Of a stretch of 64,000 nucleotides of DNA, positions 26,620 through 35,256 are shown in pieces; positions within the stretch are counted from its first letter, which is position 1, and each line of letters opens with the position of its first letter. Made by a program: the position numbers and the translations under genes. The DNA is from [Scytonema hofmanni] UTEX 2349. Lineage in GTDB: Bacteria > Cyanobacteriota > Cyanobacteriia > Cyanobacteriales > Nostocaceae. The DNA lies in contig NZ_KK073768.1 in the NCBI RefSeq assembly GCF_000582685.1, positions 2,772,883-2,836,882 of the forward strand, written 5' to 3'. The notes under the pieces are model-generated. The model did no database searches, had not been told where the DNA came from, and worked only from the letters and a program-made list of their open reading frames with translations.

Positions 26620-28176
26620 TTATGTAGAATTTTCCTCTACTTCAGTAGAAAATAGACTGGGATCAAGATAGTTAATACGTGCTAGAGGACTAAGGGCAGC
26701 TAAAACTTGAGTCCCGTAACTACGATTTACCACACGAGTGTCAAGTAAAGCAACAATACCTTGACTTTCTCGCACTGGAGCGATCGCCCGTTGTAATTCA
26801 TTTAAAGCAGTCGGCAATAAATATAAGCGAAACCAATCTTGATGCGATCGCTTATAATAATCAACCCTACCAGCCACCAACGGATTTTCTAAAGATGGCA
26901 AAGGCAAAGTCGCAATAATTAAAAGCCTCGGTGAAGGCAACACACCTTGATGTTCTCGCCAAAATTCCCAACCACTGACCAAAATACCATTTTCATCCAA
27001 ACAAGTTTTTTCAACCTGCACCCGCGAACCAAACTCAGATGCCAAAATTGCCCCGGCTTGAGCCTTTAATGGTACATCCCCCACCAGTATGACTATCAAC
27101 CCTGGTGCAGTCGCACTTAAACAAAGCAGCGTCCGGACTTTGTGAATAAAAGCTGATTGAAATTCCGGCGTATTCGGTAAAGGTAATTTATGCGGCAAAT
27201 ATAATTGAATCGCTTCTGTTTGGCTATCAGAAGAGAACTTCAAGCAAGTTAAATTATCCAACCCCAAACGCGCTTTAAAAATAGGAGCCTCAGTTTCCGG
27301 TTCTAAAGCGCTACCAATCAACACCACAGGTTGCCGACTCCATATCGGCATGAGAATTTTCCCTAATTCAATTGGGGCGTAATGTAAAGAAAATAAACCT
27401 TGGCGACGGGCAATAGTCCCCCAGAGGAGGGCAGGGGGAGTCGAGGAAGAAAGACGTTCATCAATGTTTTGAAATTGCTGCCAGAAGTGTTTCCACACAT
27501 CTGGAAGCGTAGCTGGATCTAAAGCTGAATAAAGACGGCTAAGAATTTCTGCTTCCGGCTGAGAAATCAGATAACATTCATAAGGATTAGTCGGATGCTG
27601 GAACAGTTCCCGTGTCAGCTGTACCCTTACCTCGCGAATCAGATCAACTTGATATGGGCAGGCTAACATCAGCTGATCCCAGTCATGGGGTTGAATTTCT
27701 CTTTTGAGTTGATGACGAACCCAATCTTCAAGATCGTCCACACCATCAATAATTGTGGGAATACCTACGGGAAAGTCATCTGTAAAAGCTAGTTGCGCTT
27801 TTAACCAAGCCTCAGGGGAAGTGAGAAACAGTCCTTGGAACCCATCTTTGGGGAAAGCGTCGCCAGTTCTAATCGGTTTGCCGATTTGCAACCACTGCTG
27901 TAGTCGGGGAATTTCCACTTTTGCAAGGCGTTGTTGTACACCTTCCGGGGCAACAATAATTACAGGACCATGCCACATTAATGCGGAAGCTACAAAACTA
28001 GTGCGATATCGCCCTTGATAACCACAAACCGCCCCGACTTGCATTAATGCGCTACGTCCGGTACGCAAGGTGCGTGCTACCAACCTTGCCATCGTCAAAT
28101 GATGGGGCCAGGAAGGGAAACCCGCCTGCGATCGCAAAAAGTTATGTAGTGACAAATGAACTTCTGCCTCAATCAC
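26620..28176 (-). CDS. DinG-like helicase-family protein with degenerate nucleotide-binding site
   Basis: A 518-residue protein with the layout of cyanobacterial DinG-type helicase homologues. It has the N-terminal MARLVARTLRTGRSALMQVGAVCGYQGRYRTSF where a Walker A motif should be, IIDGVDDLEDW in the place of the DEAH box, and the helicase C-terminal LQRAIAPVRESQGIVALLDTRVV (motif VI-like). The canonical GxGKT/S is missing, as is DEAH. It may have lost ATPase activity or be a structural relative. Fe-S cysteines of DinG/XPD are not evident. It is monocistronic on the minus strand. Confidence 0.72.
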   Translation of the reverse strand: MIEAEVHLSLHNFLRSQAGFPSWPHHLTMARLVARTLRTGRSALMQVGAVCGYQGRYRTSFVASALMWHGPVIIVAPEGVQQRLAKVEIPRLQQWLQIGKPIRTGDAFPKDGFQGLFLTSPEAWLKAQLAFTDDFPVGIPTIIDGVDDLEDWVRHQLKREIQPHDWDQLMLACPYQVDLIREVRVQLTRELFQHPTNPYECYLISQPEAEILSRLYSALDPATLPDVWKHFWQQFQNIDERLSSSTPPALLWGTIARRQGLFSLHYAPIELGKILMPIWSRQPVVLIGSALEPETEAPIFKARLGLDNLTCLKFSSDSQTEAIQLYLPHKLPLPNTPEFQSAFIHKVRTLLCLSATAPGLIVILVGDVPLKAQAGAILASEFGSRVQVEKTCLDENGILVSGWEFWREHQGVLPSPRLLIIATLPLPSLENPLVAGRVDYYKRSHQDWFRLYLLPTALNELQRAIAPVRESQGIVALLDTRVVNRSYGTQVLAALSPLARINYLDPSLFSTEVEENST

Positions 28177-28329
28177 ACGCTTTTATCCCCATACAAAGTA
28201 ATTTTTACCTACAAAGCCCCACTTTTATCATCTTGTTATTAGTTAGTTGTTATTAATTAGTAGTTATTAGTTTAGTAGTTAGTAGGAGCGTGGTTACTAG
28301 TTGGATCTTAACCACGCTCTTAGTACGGG

Positions 28330-28380
28330 CGCTTTTTACCCACTATCCACTATCCACTACCCACTATCTACTATCCACCA
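28330..28380. repeat. Short tandem repeat CCACTATC
   Basis: Six or seven degenerate copies of CCACTATC lie just upstream of the M48 protease gene. They create an artificial N-terminal extension of that frame. Confidence 0.8.
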
Positions 28381-28405
28381 ACCAATTACCAATTTCCCGT
28401 TCATT

Positions 28406-29374
28406 ATGCCTACATACAAAGGAATTTCCAGCGAAGCCTTCAGGCATCCACTAGATCGCCAAGCCGAGGAAGCTTTAAGAAATTTACCCGGATTTGATTT
28501 GATTGCTCGTAAATTTGTGGAATTTGTCTATGAACGCCCTCAGTTAGTCTATTTAATGGGCAACACCATCCAAGTCGGTCCGCGTCAATATTCCACTATT
28601 TACCAGATGTTTCGGGAATCCGTGCGAGATTTAGATATAATCTCTGAACCTGCACTGTTTGTCTCACAAAATCCCGAAGCAAATAGTTATGCTTTGGGGC
28701 AAGAGCATCCTTACATAGTCATAAACACAGGGATTTTAGACTTACTAAACGAAGCCGAGATTCGGGCAGTGCTAGCCCATGAACTGGGGCATATTAAATG
28801 TGGTCATACTATTTTAATTCAAATGGCGATGTGGGCGATGAGTGCCGCTAATGCCTTAGGTAGGTGGACTTTTGGTGCTAGTAATTTTGTTACACCAGCT
28901 TTGATGTATGCCTTTTTTGAATGGCGACGCAAAGCCGAGTTATCCGCCGATCGCGCCGCGCTTTTGGTGACGGATGATTTAAATACGGTCATGTCTTCGA
29001 TGATGAAAATAGCTGGCGGTAGCAGCAAATATGCCCACGAATGCAGTTTACAAGAGTTTATCCGTCAGTCAGAAAATTATCAGGCTGATGAAGATGTCCT
29101 TAATCAGGTGTATAAATTCTTAATGTATAACGGCGCACAAGGCGAAATGCTCAGTCATCCTTTCCCCGTTGAGCGCTTACATTATCTACGTGAGTGGGCA
29201 GTATCAGAAGAATATCAGCAAATCAAAAAAGGAAATTATATGCGATCGCCTGCTGAAGGCACCGTCAATGTTGGAGTACAAACACCCCAAAATCAAGAAG
29301 CAGAAAATTTACGCCAGAAAATTGAAGAATTGCAACGAGAAATTAACAAAATGAAAAAAGGGACTGGGGACTAG
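28406..29374 (+). CDS. M48 family zinc metallopeptidase
   Basis: A 322-residue protein from ATG 28406. I prefer this start because upstream codons are translated repeat. The zinc motif HELGH is at residues 125-129 (AVLAHELGHIKCGH), with the third ligand Glu in RKAELSADRAALL, the M48 pattern seen in HtpX/Ste24 and Oma1-like proteases. One or two hydrophobic stretches surround residues 138-172. The C-terminus is a coiled-coil-like, Gln/Glu-rich tail. Family members degrade membrane or misfolded proteins; the substrate here is unknown. The stop codon runs directly into a GGGGACT repeat array. Confidence 0.88.
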   Translation: MPTYKGISSEAFRHPLDRQAEEALRNLPGFDLIARKFVEFVYERPQLVYLMGNTIQVGPRQYSTIYQMFRESVRDLDIISEPALFVSQNPEANSYALGQEHPYIVINTGILDLLNEAEIRAVLAHELGHIKCGHTILIQMAMWAMSAANALGRWTFGASNFVTPALMYAFFEWRRKAELSADRAALLVTDDLNTVMSSMMKIAGGSSKYAHECSLQEFIRQSENYQADEDVLNQVYKFLMYNGAQGEMLSHPFPVERLHYLREWAVSEEYQQIKKGNYMRSPAEGTVNVGVQTPQNQEAENLRQKIEELQREINKMKKGTGD

Positions 29375-29432
29375 GGACTGGGGACTGGGGACTGGGGACT
29401 GGGGACTGGGGACTGGGGACTGGGGACTAGTC
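29362..29432. repeat. GGGGACT tandem repeat with inverted tail
   Basis: About nine copies of GGGGACT start at the last codons of the M48 gene. They are followed by the reverse-complement type AGTCCCCAGTCCC to 29450, so the unit can fold back as a hairpin, like the arrays at 1238 and 56855. Confidence 0.9.
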
Positions 29433-29503
29433 CATAGTCCCCAGTCCCTAGCCTTACAGTTTATCATTTCCTTGTAGGTGTGAGAATTTACGTATTGTTC
29501 AGT

Positions 29504-30196
29504 ATGGCTATTAATTGTATAAAAAGGGTCTTTGTGTTAATTAACGCGATGTGCAACTTATTCTTAAAACCCCTCTCCAAACCTCTCCCCGAAGCGGAGA
29601 GAGGCTTTAAGTCTTGCTCCCCTTCCCTCTCTTCTCCTGTCGGAGACGCTGCGCGGTTTTCATGCGCGAAGCGCTGTACGAGACGCTTCTCTTCTCCTGT
29701 CGGAGACGCTGCGCGGTTTTCATGCGCGAAGCGCTGTACGAGAGGCTTGTCTGCGACACGCTCCGCGAACGCCAACGCGAACGTAGGGAAGGGGTTGGGG
29801 GTTAGGTTTGAGAGAAAGTTGCACACCGCATTAATTAGTATTCTTGCTGCTGTCTTCTTGTTGCCCTTCATTGCTTCGGCAGCACCTGCTAAAGTTGATT
29901 TTAGTAAGAGTGCAATTGTTTCCCAAGTCCCCAATTCATCATTTCAAATTAATCTAACTCCTCAACAGCGTCAGCAACTTCAAGCTGTGCGTCAACGTAG
30001 AAATAGAGATATTCAGGCAATGTTAGACTCATCGCAACGTGTCAAACTTGCCAAAAATCTACACGCAGGTAATAGCCTCAATCAAGCTTTAGAATCACTT
30101 GACTTGCAAGCAGATCAGCAAGAGATGTTGAAAGCGATCGTCAAAATTAGTAATTTGAAAATGAAAGCTATTTCAGGACGCTTTCTGCACAATTAA
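29504..30196 (+). CDS. Secreted Spy/CpxP-like protein with a MITE inside its signal peptide
   Basis: The mature part (about 105 residues) starts APAKVDF and contains LTPQQRQQLQAVRQRRNRDIQ, an LTxxQ-type helical protein resembling Spy/CpxP periplasmic chaperones or metal-stress proteins. From ATG 29504 the frame reads MAINCIKRVFVL, then 98 codons derived from an inserted element, then ISILAAVFLLPFIASAAPA. Without the insert the halves form one normal signal peptide. Because the insert plus its target duplication is 294 bp, the frame stays open. Secretion is probably impaired unless a start near TTG 29819 is used. Confidence 0.65.
   Translation: MAINCIKRVFVLINAMCNLFLKPLSKPLPEAERGFKSCSPSLSSPVGDAARFSCAKRCTRRFSSPVGDAARFSCAKRCTRGLSATRSANANANVGKGLGVRFERKLHTALISILAAVFLLPFIASAAPAKVDFSKSAIVSQVPNSSFQINLTPQQRQQLQAVRQRRNRDIQAMLDSSQRVKLAKNLHAGNSLNQALESLDLQADQQEMLKAIVKISNLKMKAISGRFLHN
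29544..29830. mobile_element. 287-bp MITE inserted in frame, with 7-bp target duplication
   Basis: Ends ACGCGATGTGCAACTT (29544-29559) and AAGTTGCACACCGCA (29816-29830) are imperfect terminal inverted repeats. TTAATTA flanks both sides (29537-29543 and 29831-29837). Inside are two near-identical 60-bp direct copies of a palindromic sequence beginning CTTCTCCTGTCGGAGACG (about 29630 and 29690). It has no transposase. Confidence 0.85.
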
Positions 30197-30212
30197 ATAA
30201 CTAATTTTTGTC

Positions 30213-30812
30213 ATGCCGTACAGCCAATTTACTATTGATGTGATATCGGAAACGTTTGGATTTAGTATTTCCGAGAGAATTGGCATCTTTACTGATGTAC
30301 GAAAAGTGGATTATAGCACACTTTTAGCGCAAATGCTTAAAGAATATATTCCTTTGGCAGTTGCGATTGGTACAGAAAAAGCACGTTCGGAATTTATTAT
30401 CGCTCCGATTCTTTTTGAACTCAAAAAACAACTAGTAAATCGGATTAGCCTATTTTCTGGGAAAGAATTTAACGTTGCACCAGAACAGGGTTTAAGTGGG
30501 TTTTGTGATTTTTTAATCAGTCTCTCCCCAGAACAGCTATTTATTCAAGCGCCTGTAGTTACAATCGTTGAAGCCAAAAACGATAATATTCAATCTGGAT
30601 TAGGGCAATGTATCGCCGAAATGATTGCCGCTAAATTATTTAATGAACGGAAAGAAAATAAAATTGAAATTATCTATGGCGTTGTTACCACAGGCAGCAT
30701 TTGGAAATTTATGAGATTAATTGAACAAAGAATTGAAGTTGATTTAGATGAGTATTTTATTCAAGATATTGGGAAAATCTTAGGGATTTTACGCAGTTTT
30801 GTTGATGTTTGA
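30213..30812 (+). CDS. Hypothetical protein with PD-(D/E)xK nuclease-like core
   Basis: A 199-residue soluble protein. A possible restriction-fold core is visible: FIIAPILFEL helix (about residues 60-69), CDFLIS with Asp, then the strand VVTIVEAKND holding an E-x-K pair near residue 124, and a following helix GLGQCIAEMIAAKLF. This order matches PD-(D/E)xK nuclease-like proteins common in cyanobacteria, but activity is inferred only. It lies 16 bp after the Spy-like gene and may be co-transcribed. I do not recognise a named family. Confidence 0.6.
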   Translation: MPYSQFTIDVISETFGFSISERIGIFTDVRKVDYSTLLAQMLKEYIPLAVAIGTEKARSEFIIAPILFELKKQLVNRISLFSGKEFNVAPEQGLSGFCDFLISLSPEQLFIQAPVVTIVEAKNDNIQSGLGQCIAEMIAAKLFNERKENKIEIIYGVVTTGSIWKFMRLIEQRIEVDLDEYFIQDIGKILGILRSFVDV

Positions 30813-30890
30813 AACTGATTAGCAACGCACTTAAGAGCATTTCCATTCTCAATCGTGAAAAACAACGTAGCAGCGACTTGCTGCCCCTGG

Positions 30891-31913
30891 CTATCCACCG
30901 CCACCACCGCCACCACCGTCACCACCGTCACCACCGCCACCACCGTCACCACCGCCACCACCGTCACCACCAACACGAACACCATACGAGATAATGGGAA
31001 TTACTTCTTCATACACATTGTGGTAGGAGCAGTTTTGACACTGGCAAATTACTCGTATTCTTCCGCTACGCGTTGTGGTTGCATCTACTAAAGTTTGAAA
31101 AGTCCGCTTAAGTTTGAATGTTTTGCATTCAGGACAACGAGAGTTTTTTATAGCATTAATAATTCTCCAAATGGGAATACCAACAAAGGGAATAAAAACA
31201 ATAAAATTTAAGAAAAAATTCCATAGATTTTCTCCGATTAAAGTTTGCTGCCATTTAGGTTTAGGCAGGTTCAGAATTTCGCTAGGAAATGTGATTTTGA
31301 TTTTTAATTCTTCTTCAGATGAAATCGGCTGAGTAGCAACAAAATCGAAAGTTGTGGGATTCACTTTATTCGCTTTCGCAGTTGCACCAAAACTTGTGAA
31401 AGAGGTAACTTTCCCAGATAGTGCCTTTGGTAGTTGTACCTGAATCTTACTGTTTTGAATTGCTGCTTTGCGATCGGCAAAAATCGCTTTCCAATAAACC
31501 TGAGTGTTCTGCTCATCCGTCTGCAATCCACCCACCACACGATACTTGAGGACAAAAGTATGCTTTGATGGTGGTTTCAATTCATGTTGCCAACGAATCC
31601 AAAATTGATTATTTTCAATCCCAGTTTCACTGGGAATTATCCGATCATTTTCTTGAACCGTCACTTCCCTAATCTCATCGATTTTATCCAAAAGAATATA
31701 GCGATACCGTTCATTGGTATAGTCTCCCTCGAACACATATGTTTGGCTTTCGGTGACTAACATGTCTCCGTTTGTCTGAACGTCAATCTTGACGTTGATA
31801 GAATCCCAATAAAACGGTATATCTTCAGCAATTACAGAAGCAACTGTGATGAAAAATGCAACAAATAACGAGATTGATAGAAAAATGATTCGTTCAATCA
31901 GACGCTTCCTCAT
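30891..31913 (-). CDS. DUF2207 domain membrane protein with Gly-rich tail
   Basis: A 340-residue protein. A signal or anchor helix lies at residues 10-28 (IIFLSISLFVAFFITVASV), then an extracytoplasmic beta-rich DUF2207 domain (PFYWDSINVKIDVQTNGDMLV). A second transmembrane stretch lies at about 235-255, then a zinc-ribbon-like segment with CPEC and CQCQNC. The C-terminus is GGGD/GGGG low-complexity, like YgcG-type proteins. The Gly tail comes from an in-gene CCACCGTCA minisatellite, so its length may vary. Function is unknown; related proteins are envelope-associated. Confidence 0.8.
   Translation of the reverse strand: MRKRLIERIIFLSISLFVAFFITVASVIAEDIPFYWDSINVKIDVQTNGDMLVTESQTYVFEGDYTNERYRYILLDKIDEIREVTVQENDRIIPSETGIENNQFWIRWQHELKPPSKHTFVLKYRVVGGLQTDEQNTQVYWKAIFADRKAAIQNSKIQVQLPKALSGKVTSFTSFGATAKANKVNPTTFDFVATQPISSEEELKIKITFPSEILNLPKPKWQQTLIGENLWNFFLNFIVFIPFVGIPIWRIINAIKNSRCPECKTFKLKRTFQTLVDATTTRSGRIRVICQCQNCSYHNVYEEVIPIISYGVRVGGDGGGGGDGGGGGDGGDGGGGGGGG
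30898..30972. repeat. In-gene 9-bp repeat (CCACCGCCA/CCACCGTCA)
   Basis: About eight copies of a 9-bp unit encode the C-terminal Gly/Asp tail of the DUF2207 protein on the minus strand. The number of units is likely to vary between strains. Confidence 0.8.
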
Positions 31914-32289
31914 AGTTTCTCTCTTCTAGCAATATGCAAGACCAATAGTTTTGTCCTAAGAATAATTATGAATATTGAATTTCATAAAGCCAGTAATTCA
32001 ACTAATTTTTAACAACCTGGGCTATGTTTAATACATCTGGTTAATTACTGTCTTTCCCTTGAAACCTAAAGCACTAGACAGTTTTAGTTAAGAGTTAACT
32101 TTTACTTGTGAAAGCATGACTATATAAAGCTACAAAAATACTTATGTAAATTCCCGAAATATTCTTCAGAATTATCCGCTACGGGTTCACTACCATAAAT
32201 GCTGCAAGTCTTATGGCTTAAAATGTAGATGAGTCAAGACTTTGGAACAGCATCTATAATTAATCTTGCCCTATGAAAGTTCGTTAACC
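31914..32289. other. Spacer between divergent genes
   Basis: About 375 bp containing the promoters of the DUF2207 gene (minus) and lysS (plus). No further gene or hairpin was recognised. Confidence 0.6.
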
Positions 32290-33810
32290 ATGTCGGAAGA
32301 AGATATTCGTGCCACGCGACTAGAAAAAGTAGAACAGCTAAAGCAGCTAGGTATGAATCCTTACGCCTATCGTTGGGAATCTACCGATCACGCGGCTGAA
32401 TTGCAAGAAAATTTTGCGGATTTAGCCAATGGTGAAGAAGTCGATTTAGAAGTAGCGATCGCCGGACGCATCAAGCTACGTCGTTTTATGGGTAAACTTG
32501 CCTTCGTCACTTTGCAAGATGAAACTGGCACAATTCAGCTTTATCTAGAGAAAAAACGCATTGAAGAAGGCATGGCAGATATTCTTGAGAATGCTTTCAA
32601 ACAACTCGATAAACTCACAGATATCGGCGATATCATCGGCGTTAAAGGCACGATCAAACGGACTGAAAAGGGCGAGTTATCTGTTTACGTCAAACAATAC
32701 ACTATTTTGACCAAATCTCTGTTACCTTTGCCCGATAAACAGCATGGGTTAACGGATGTTGCCAAACGCTACCGTCAGCGGTATCTTGACTTGATTGTGA
32801 ACCCGGAAGTGCGGCAAACTTTCCGCCGTCGTGCTCAAATTACTGCTGGTATTCGTCGTTACTTAGAACAGCGGGATTTTCTGGAAATTGAAACGCCGGT
32901 GTTGTTAAGTGAAGCCGGCGGTGCCGATGCGCGTCCCTTCGTCACTTACCACAACACGCTGGAAATGGAATTGTATCTGCGAATTGCCACAGAATTGCAT
33001 CTCAAGCGGTTGATTGTCGGTGGATTTGAAAAGGTGTTTGAATTAGGGCGGATTTTCCGTAATGAGGGCATTTCTACCCGCCACAATCCCGAATTTACCA
33101 CTATTGAACTTTACCAAGCTTACGCCGACTACAACGACATGATGGCGCTAACGGAGGGAATTATTACCAACGTTGCTCAAGAGGTTCTGGGTACGCTGCA
33201 AATTACTTATCAAGATACGGCAATTAATTTGACTCCTCCTTGGCGTCGGGTAACAATGCACGATTTAGTTAAGGAATATACAGGTTTGGATTTTAACGCT
33301 TTCCAAACTATAGAAGAAGCGAAAACCGCAAGTAAAAACGCTGGGCTTGAAGGTATAGATGATTGCCCAACAATTGGCAAACTTTTAAATGAAGCTTTTG
33401 AGCAAAAGGTTGAGGAAAAGTTAATTCAGCCTACGTTTGTGATAGATTACCCGGTAGAAATTTCGCCATTAGCCAAGCCGCATCGTTCTAAAGTTGGTTT
33501 GGTAGAGCGATTTGAGTTATTTATCGTCGGGAGAGAGACAGCTAATAGCTTCTCAGAATTAACCGATCCGATTGAACAACGCGATCGCTTAGAACAACAA
33601 GCTGCACGCAAAGCCGCCGGTGACTTAGAAGCCCAAGGTGTAGATGAGGACTTTATAACCGCGTTGGAATACGGAATGCCGCCGACGGGTGGTTTAGGTA
33701 TTGGGATTGACAGATTGGTAATGGTGTTAACTGATTGTGCCAGTATTCGGGATGCGATCGCTTTCCCCTTACTCAAGCCAGAAAAATCAGAATCTGAATC
33801 ACCAACTTAA
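32290..33810 (+). CDS. lysS: Lysyl-tRNA synthetase, class II
   Basis: A 506-residue enzyme from ATG 32290 (MSEEDIRATRLEKVEQL). An upstream TTG frame extension is less likely, since MSEEDIRATR fits family N-termini. An OB-fold tRNA-binding domain (residues about 60-165, GRIKLRRFMGKLAFVTLQD) precedes the class II core. Motif 2 is FRNEGISTRHNPEFTTIE and motif 3 GGLGIGIDRLVMVLT. It charges tRNA-Lys. The C-terminal KPEKSESESPT tail is short and acidic. Confidence 0.97.
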   Translation: MSEEDIRATRLEKVEQLKQLGMNPYAYRWESTDHAAELQENFADLANGEEVDLEVAIAGRIKLRRFMGKLAFVTLQDETGTIQLYLEKKRIEEGMADILENAFKQLDKLTDIGDIIGVKGTIKRTEKGELSVYVKQYTILTKSLLPLPDKQHGLTDVAKRYRQRYLDLIVNPEVRQTFRRRAQITAGIRRYLEQRDFLEIETPVLLSEAGGADARPFVTYHNTLEMELYLRIATELHLKRLIVGGFEKVFELGRIFRNEGISTRHNPEFTTIELYQAYADYNDMMALTEGIITNVAQEVLGTLQITYQDTAINLTPPWRRVTMHDLVKEYTGLDFNAFQTIEEAKTASKNAGLEGIDDCPTIGKLLNEAFEQKVEEKLIQPTFVIDYPVEISPLAKPHRSKVGLVERFELFIVGRETANSFSELTDPIEQRDRLEQQAARKAAGDLEAQGVDEDFITALEYGMPPTGGLGIGIDRLVMVLTDCASIRDAIAFPLLKPEKSESESPT

Positions 33811-33816
33811 TTGTAG

Positions 33817-33845
33817 GGTGCGTTAGGTGTCAGCCGTAACGCACC
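33817..33845 (+). terminator. Hairpin after lysS
   Basis: GGTGCGTTA (33817-33825) pairs with TAACGCACC (33837-33845), seven bases after the stop. The sequence GTAGGGTGCGTTA is a frequent cyanobacterial repeat, and no long T-run follows. It may be a terminator or a REP-like palindrome. Confidence 0.55.
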
Positions 33846-33900
33846 AATTTCAGTATGAAATCTTTTGTGGCGCTAATTTCACCTACGCATCCGATACAAT

Positions 33901-33952
33901 ATTCCTTACAAAGAATAATATAATTGACATTCCTTATAAAGAATACTAGACT
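33901..33952 (+). promoter_or_regulatory. Promoter with two palindromic operators for the RelE/XRE operon
   Basis: ATTCCTTACAAAGAAT (33901-33916) and ATTCCTTATAAAGAAT (33929-33944) are near-identical dyads 28 bp apart. TTGACA (33924-33929) and TAGACT (33947-33952), 17 bp apart, form a sigma-70-type promoter. The second dyad fills the -35/-10 spacer, so binding there by the operon's XRE repressor would block RNA polymerase. Binding is inferred. Confidence 0.7.
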
Positions 33953-33964
33953 GTGAGGTAGGAA

Positions 33965-34369
33965 GTGACCTGGACTTGGGAACTTTATCAAGATGTCAAT
34001 GGGGAAATCCCCAAAGATTTGCTTGCTTTTTTCATCAGGATGATTCCTGAAGAGGAGCAACCAGAAAATCCACCAAAGCCATTACTGAGTGCTTCCGAAA
34101 CCAGGCGTTTGCAAGTTAATCTTGGCTACCTGTGCAACAAAGGACTCGCATCACTTACCAGTGGGATCTTTGAGAAGTTGGAAGATGATTTGTATGAGTT
34201 ACGCATGACCAAGAGCGAACATAATCCACGGTTTATCTTAACGGCTGCTACTCCTCAACGGTTTGTGGTGCTGCACGCCTTTATGAAGAAATACGACAAC
34301 GCTATCAAAGATAGAGACAAAGAGCCTGCAAGAGTTAGATTGCGTGAATTGCAGGAGAGGGAACAATAA
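33965..34369 (+). CDS. RelE/HigB-type toxin (phage Gp49-like family)
   Basis: A 134-residue protein starting at GTG 33965, with AGGAAG just upstream. It resembles Gp49-like/HigB toxins: LGYLCNKGLASLTSGIFEKLEDDLYELRM, then RFILTAATPQRFVVLHAFMKK, the RelE-like beta-sheet core that ends in a basic helix. Such toxins cut mRNA at the ribosome. The gene overlaps the downstream XRE gene by one base, giving a toxin-first operon as in higBA. Autoregulation through the paired operators is likely. Confidence 0.82.
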   Translation: MTWTWELYQDVNGEIPKDLLAFFIRMIPEEEQPENPPKPLLSASETRRLQVNLGYLCNKGLASLTSGIFEKLEDDLYELRMTKSEHNPRFILTAATPQRFVVLHAFMKKYDNAIKDRDKEPARVRLRELQEREQ

Positions 34370-35076
34370 TGAAAAAGCCTAATTTTCAAGCTTGGTTACA
34401 GCAAAAGGTAAGCGACGATTCTGAGGTGATTCTGGCGGGAAAGTTAGAATACCTGCGCCTATATCTTACTGATGCCATGCGGGAAATACGTAATAAAGCA
34501 GGATTAACTCAGGCACAGCTAGCGGAAAAACTCGGAGTGCAGCAAGCGGCGGTGTCCAAGTTGGAGTCGGCGTTAAAAGAACATGAATTGGAATCGGTGT
34601 TGCACTATTTACACGCCTTGGGTGCAAATTTGCTGGTAGCCGTCAAACAAGGGGACGACTTATATCAAGCTAGTGATAACGAAGGTGTGTTGCTGGTAGA
34701 TGTACCAGATGTAGTTTTCCAAAAAGCATTGGCGGCAAACATGAGCGTCCGGGAATATGTGCGTGTTGCCGTTGAGAAGTTTTCTGGCGAGAATGATGGA
34801 CTGAAAACAGCTTTGGTAAAACTGCTGGAAAGTGACGATTCGGTAGCGGTGAAAGTGAGAGAGCGTTTGGGTACAAGGACAATCCAAGAAATTGCTGTAG
34901 AGTTGGAAAAATGTTTGAGTTTATCTGAAGAAGAAGACAGGATTTTTGCTGTGAAAAATGTTTTGGCTGCTAATGTGGCGTGTGGAGAAAGTAATCGCGG
35001 AAGTAGTGATGAAGTTGATGAAATTGAGTTGTTGGATTTAGCTGAGGAATTGCTAGAAAAGTTGGCACATATTTAG
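34369..35076 (+). CDS. XRE-family antitoxin/repressor
   Basis: A 235-residue protein with an HTH_XRE domain at about residues 38-95 (AMREIRNKAGLTQAQLAEKLGVQQAAVSKLE). It continues through a middle region and an acidic C-terminus rich in Glu/Leu (DEVDEIELLDLAEELLEKL). XRE partners of Gp49-like toxins neutralise them and repress the operon. At more than twice the usual antitoxin size, it has an extra C-terminal half of unknown role. It overlaps the toxin gene by one base, implying translational coupling. Confidence 0.82.
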   Translation: MKKPNFQAWLQQKVSDDSEVILAGKLEYLRLYLTDAMREIRNKAGLTQAQLAEKLGVQQAAVSKLESALKEHELESVLHYLHALGANLLVAVKQGDDLYQASDNEGVLLVDVPDVVFQKALAANMSVREYVRVAVEKFSGENDGLKTALVKLLESDDSVAVKVRERLGTRTIQEIAVELEKCLSLSEEEDRIFAVKNVLAANVACGESNRGSSDEVDEIELLDLAEELLEKLAHI

Positions 35077-35256
35077 GATGACAATAAAAGCTAAGTCGAT
35101 TAATTTGATATTGAGCAAAATGCTCTCAAGCAGTGTGTGTTAGTGGTAGGTAATCTACTTTAAGGTCTGAAAAATCTCTGAAAAGATGCTATGAGTCCAA
35201 TCCTCAGCACAACTAACTAGCTTGCTTGACCTACAGCGTAGTACTACTGGCTTGCT

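Noticed and set aside
28301..28405. N-terminal extension of the M48 protease
   Set aside because: The residues are translated CCACTATC repeats. The conserved protein starts at ATG 28406.
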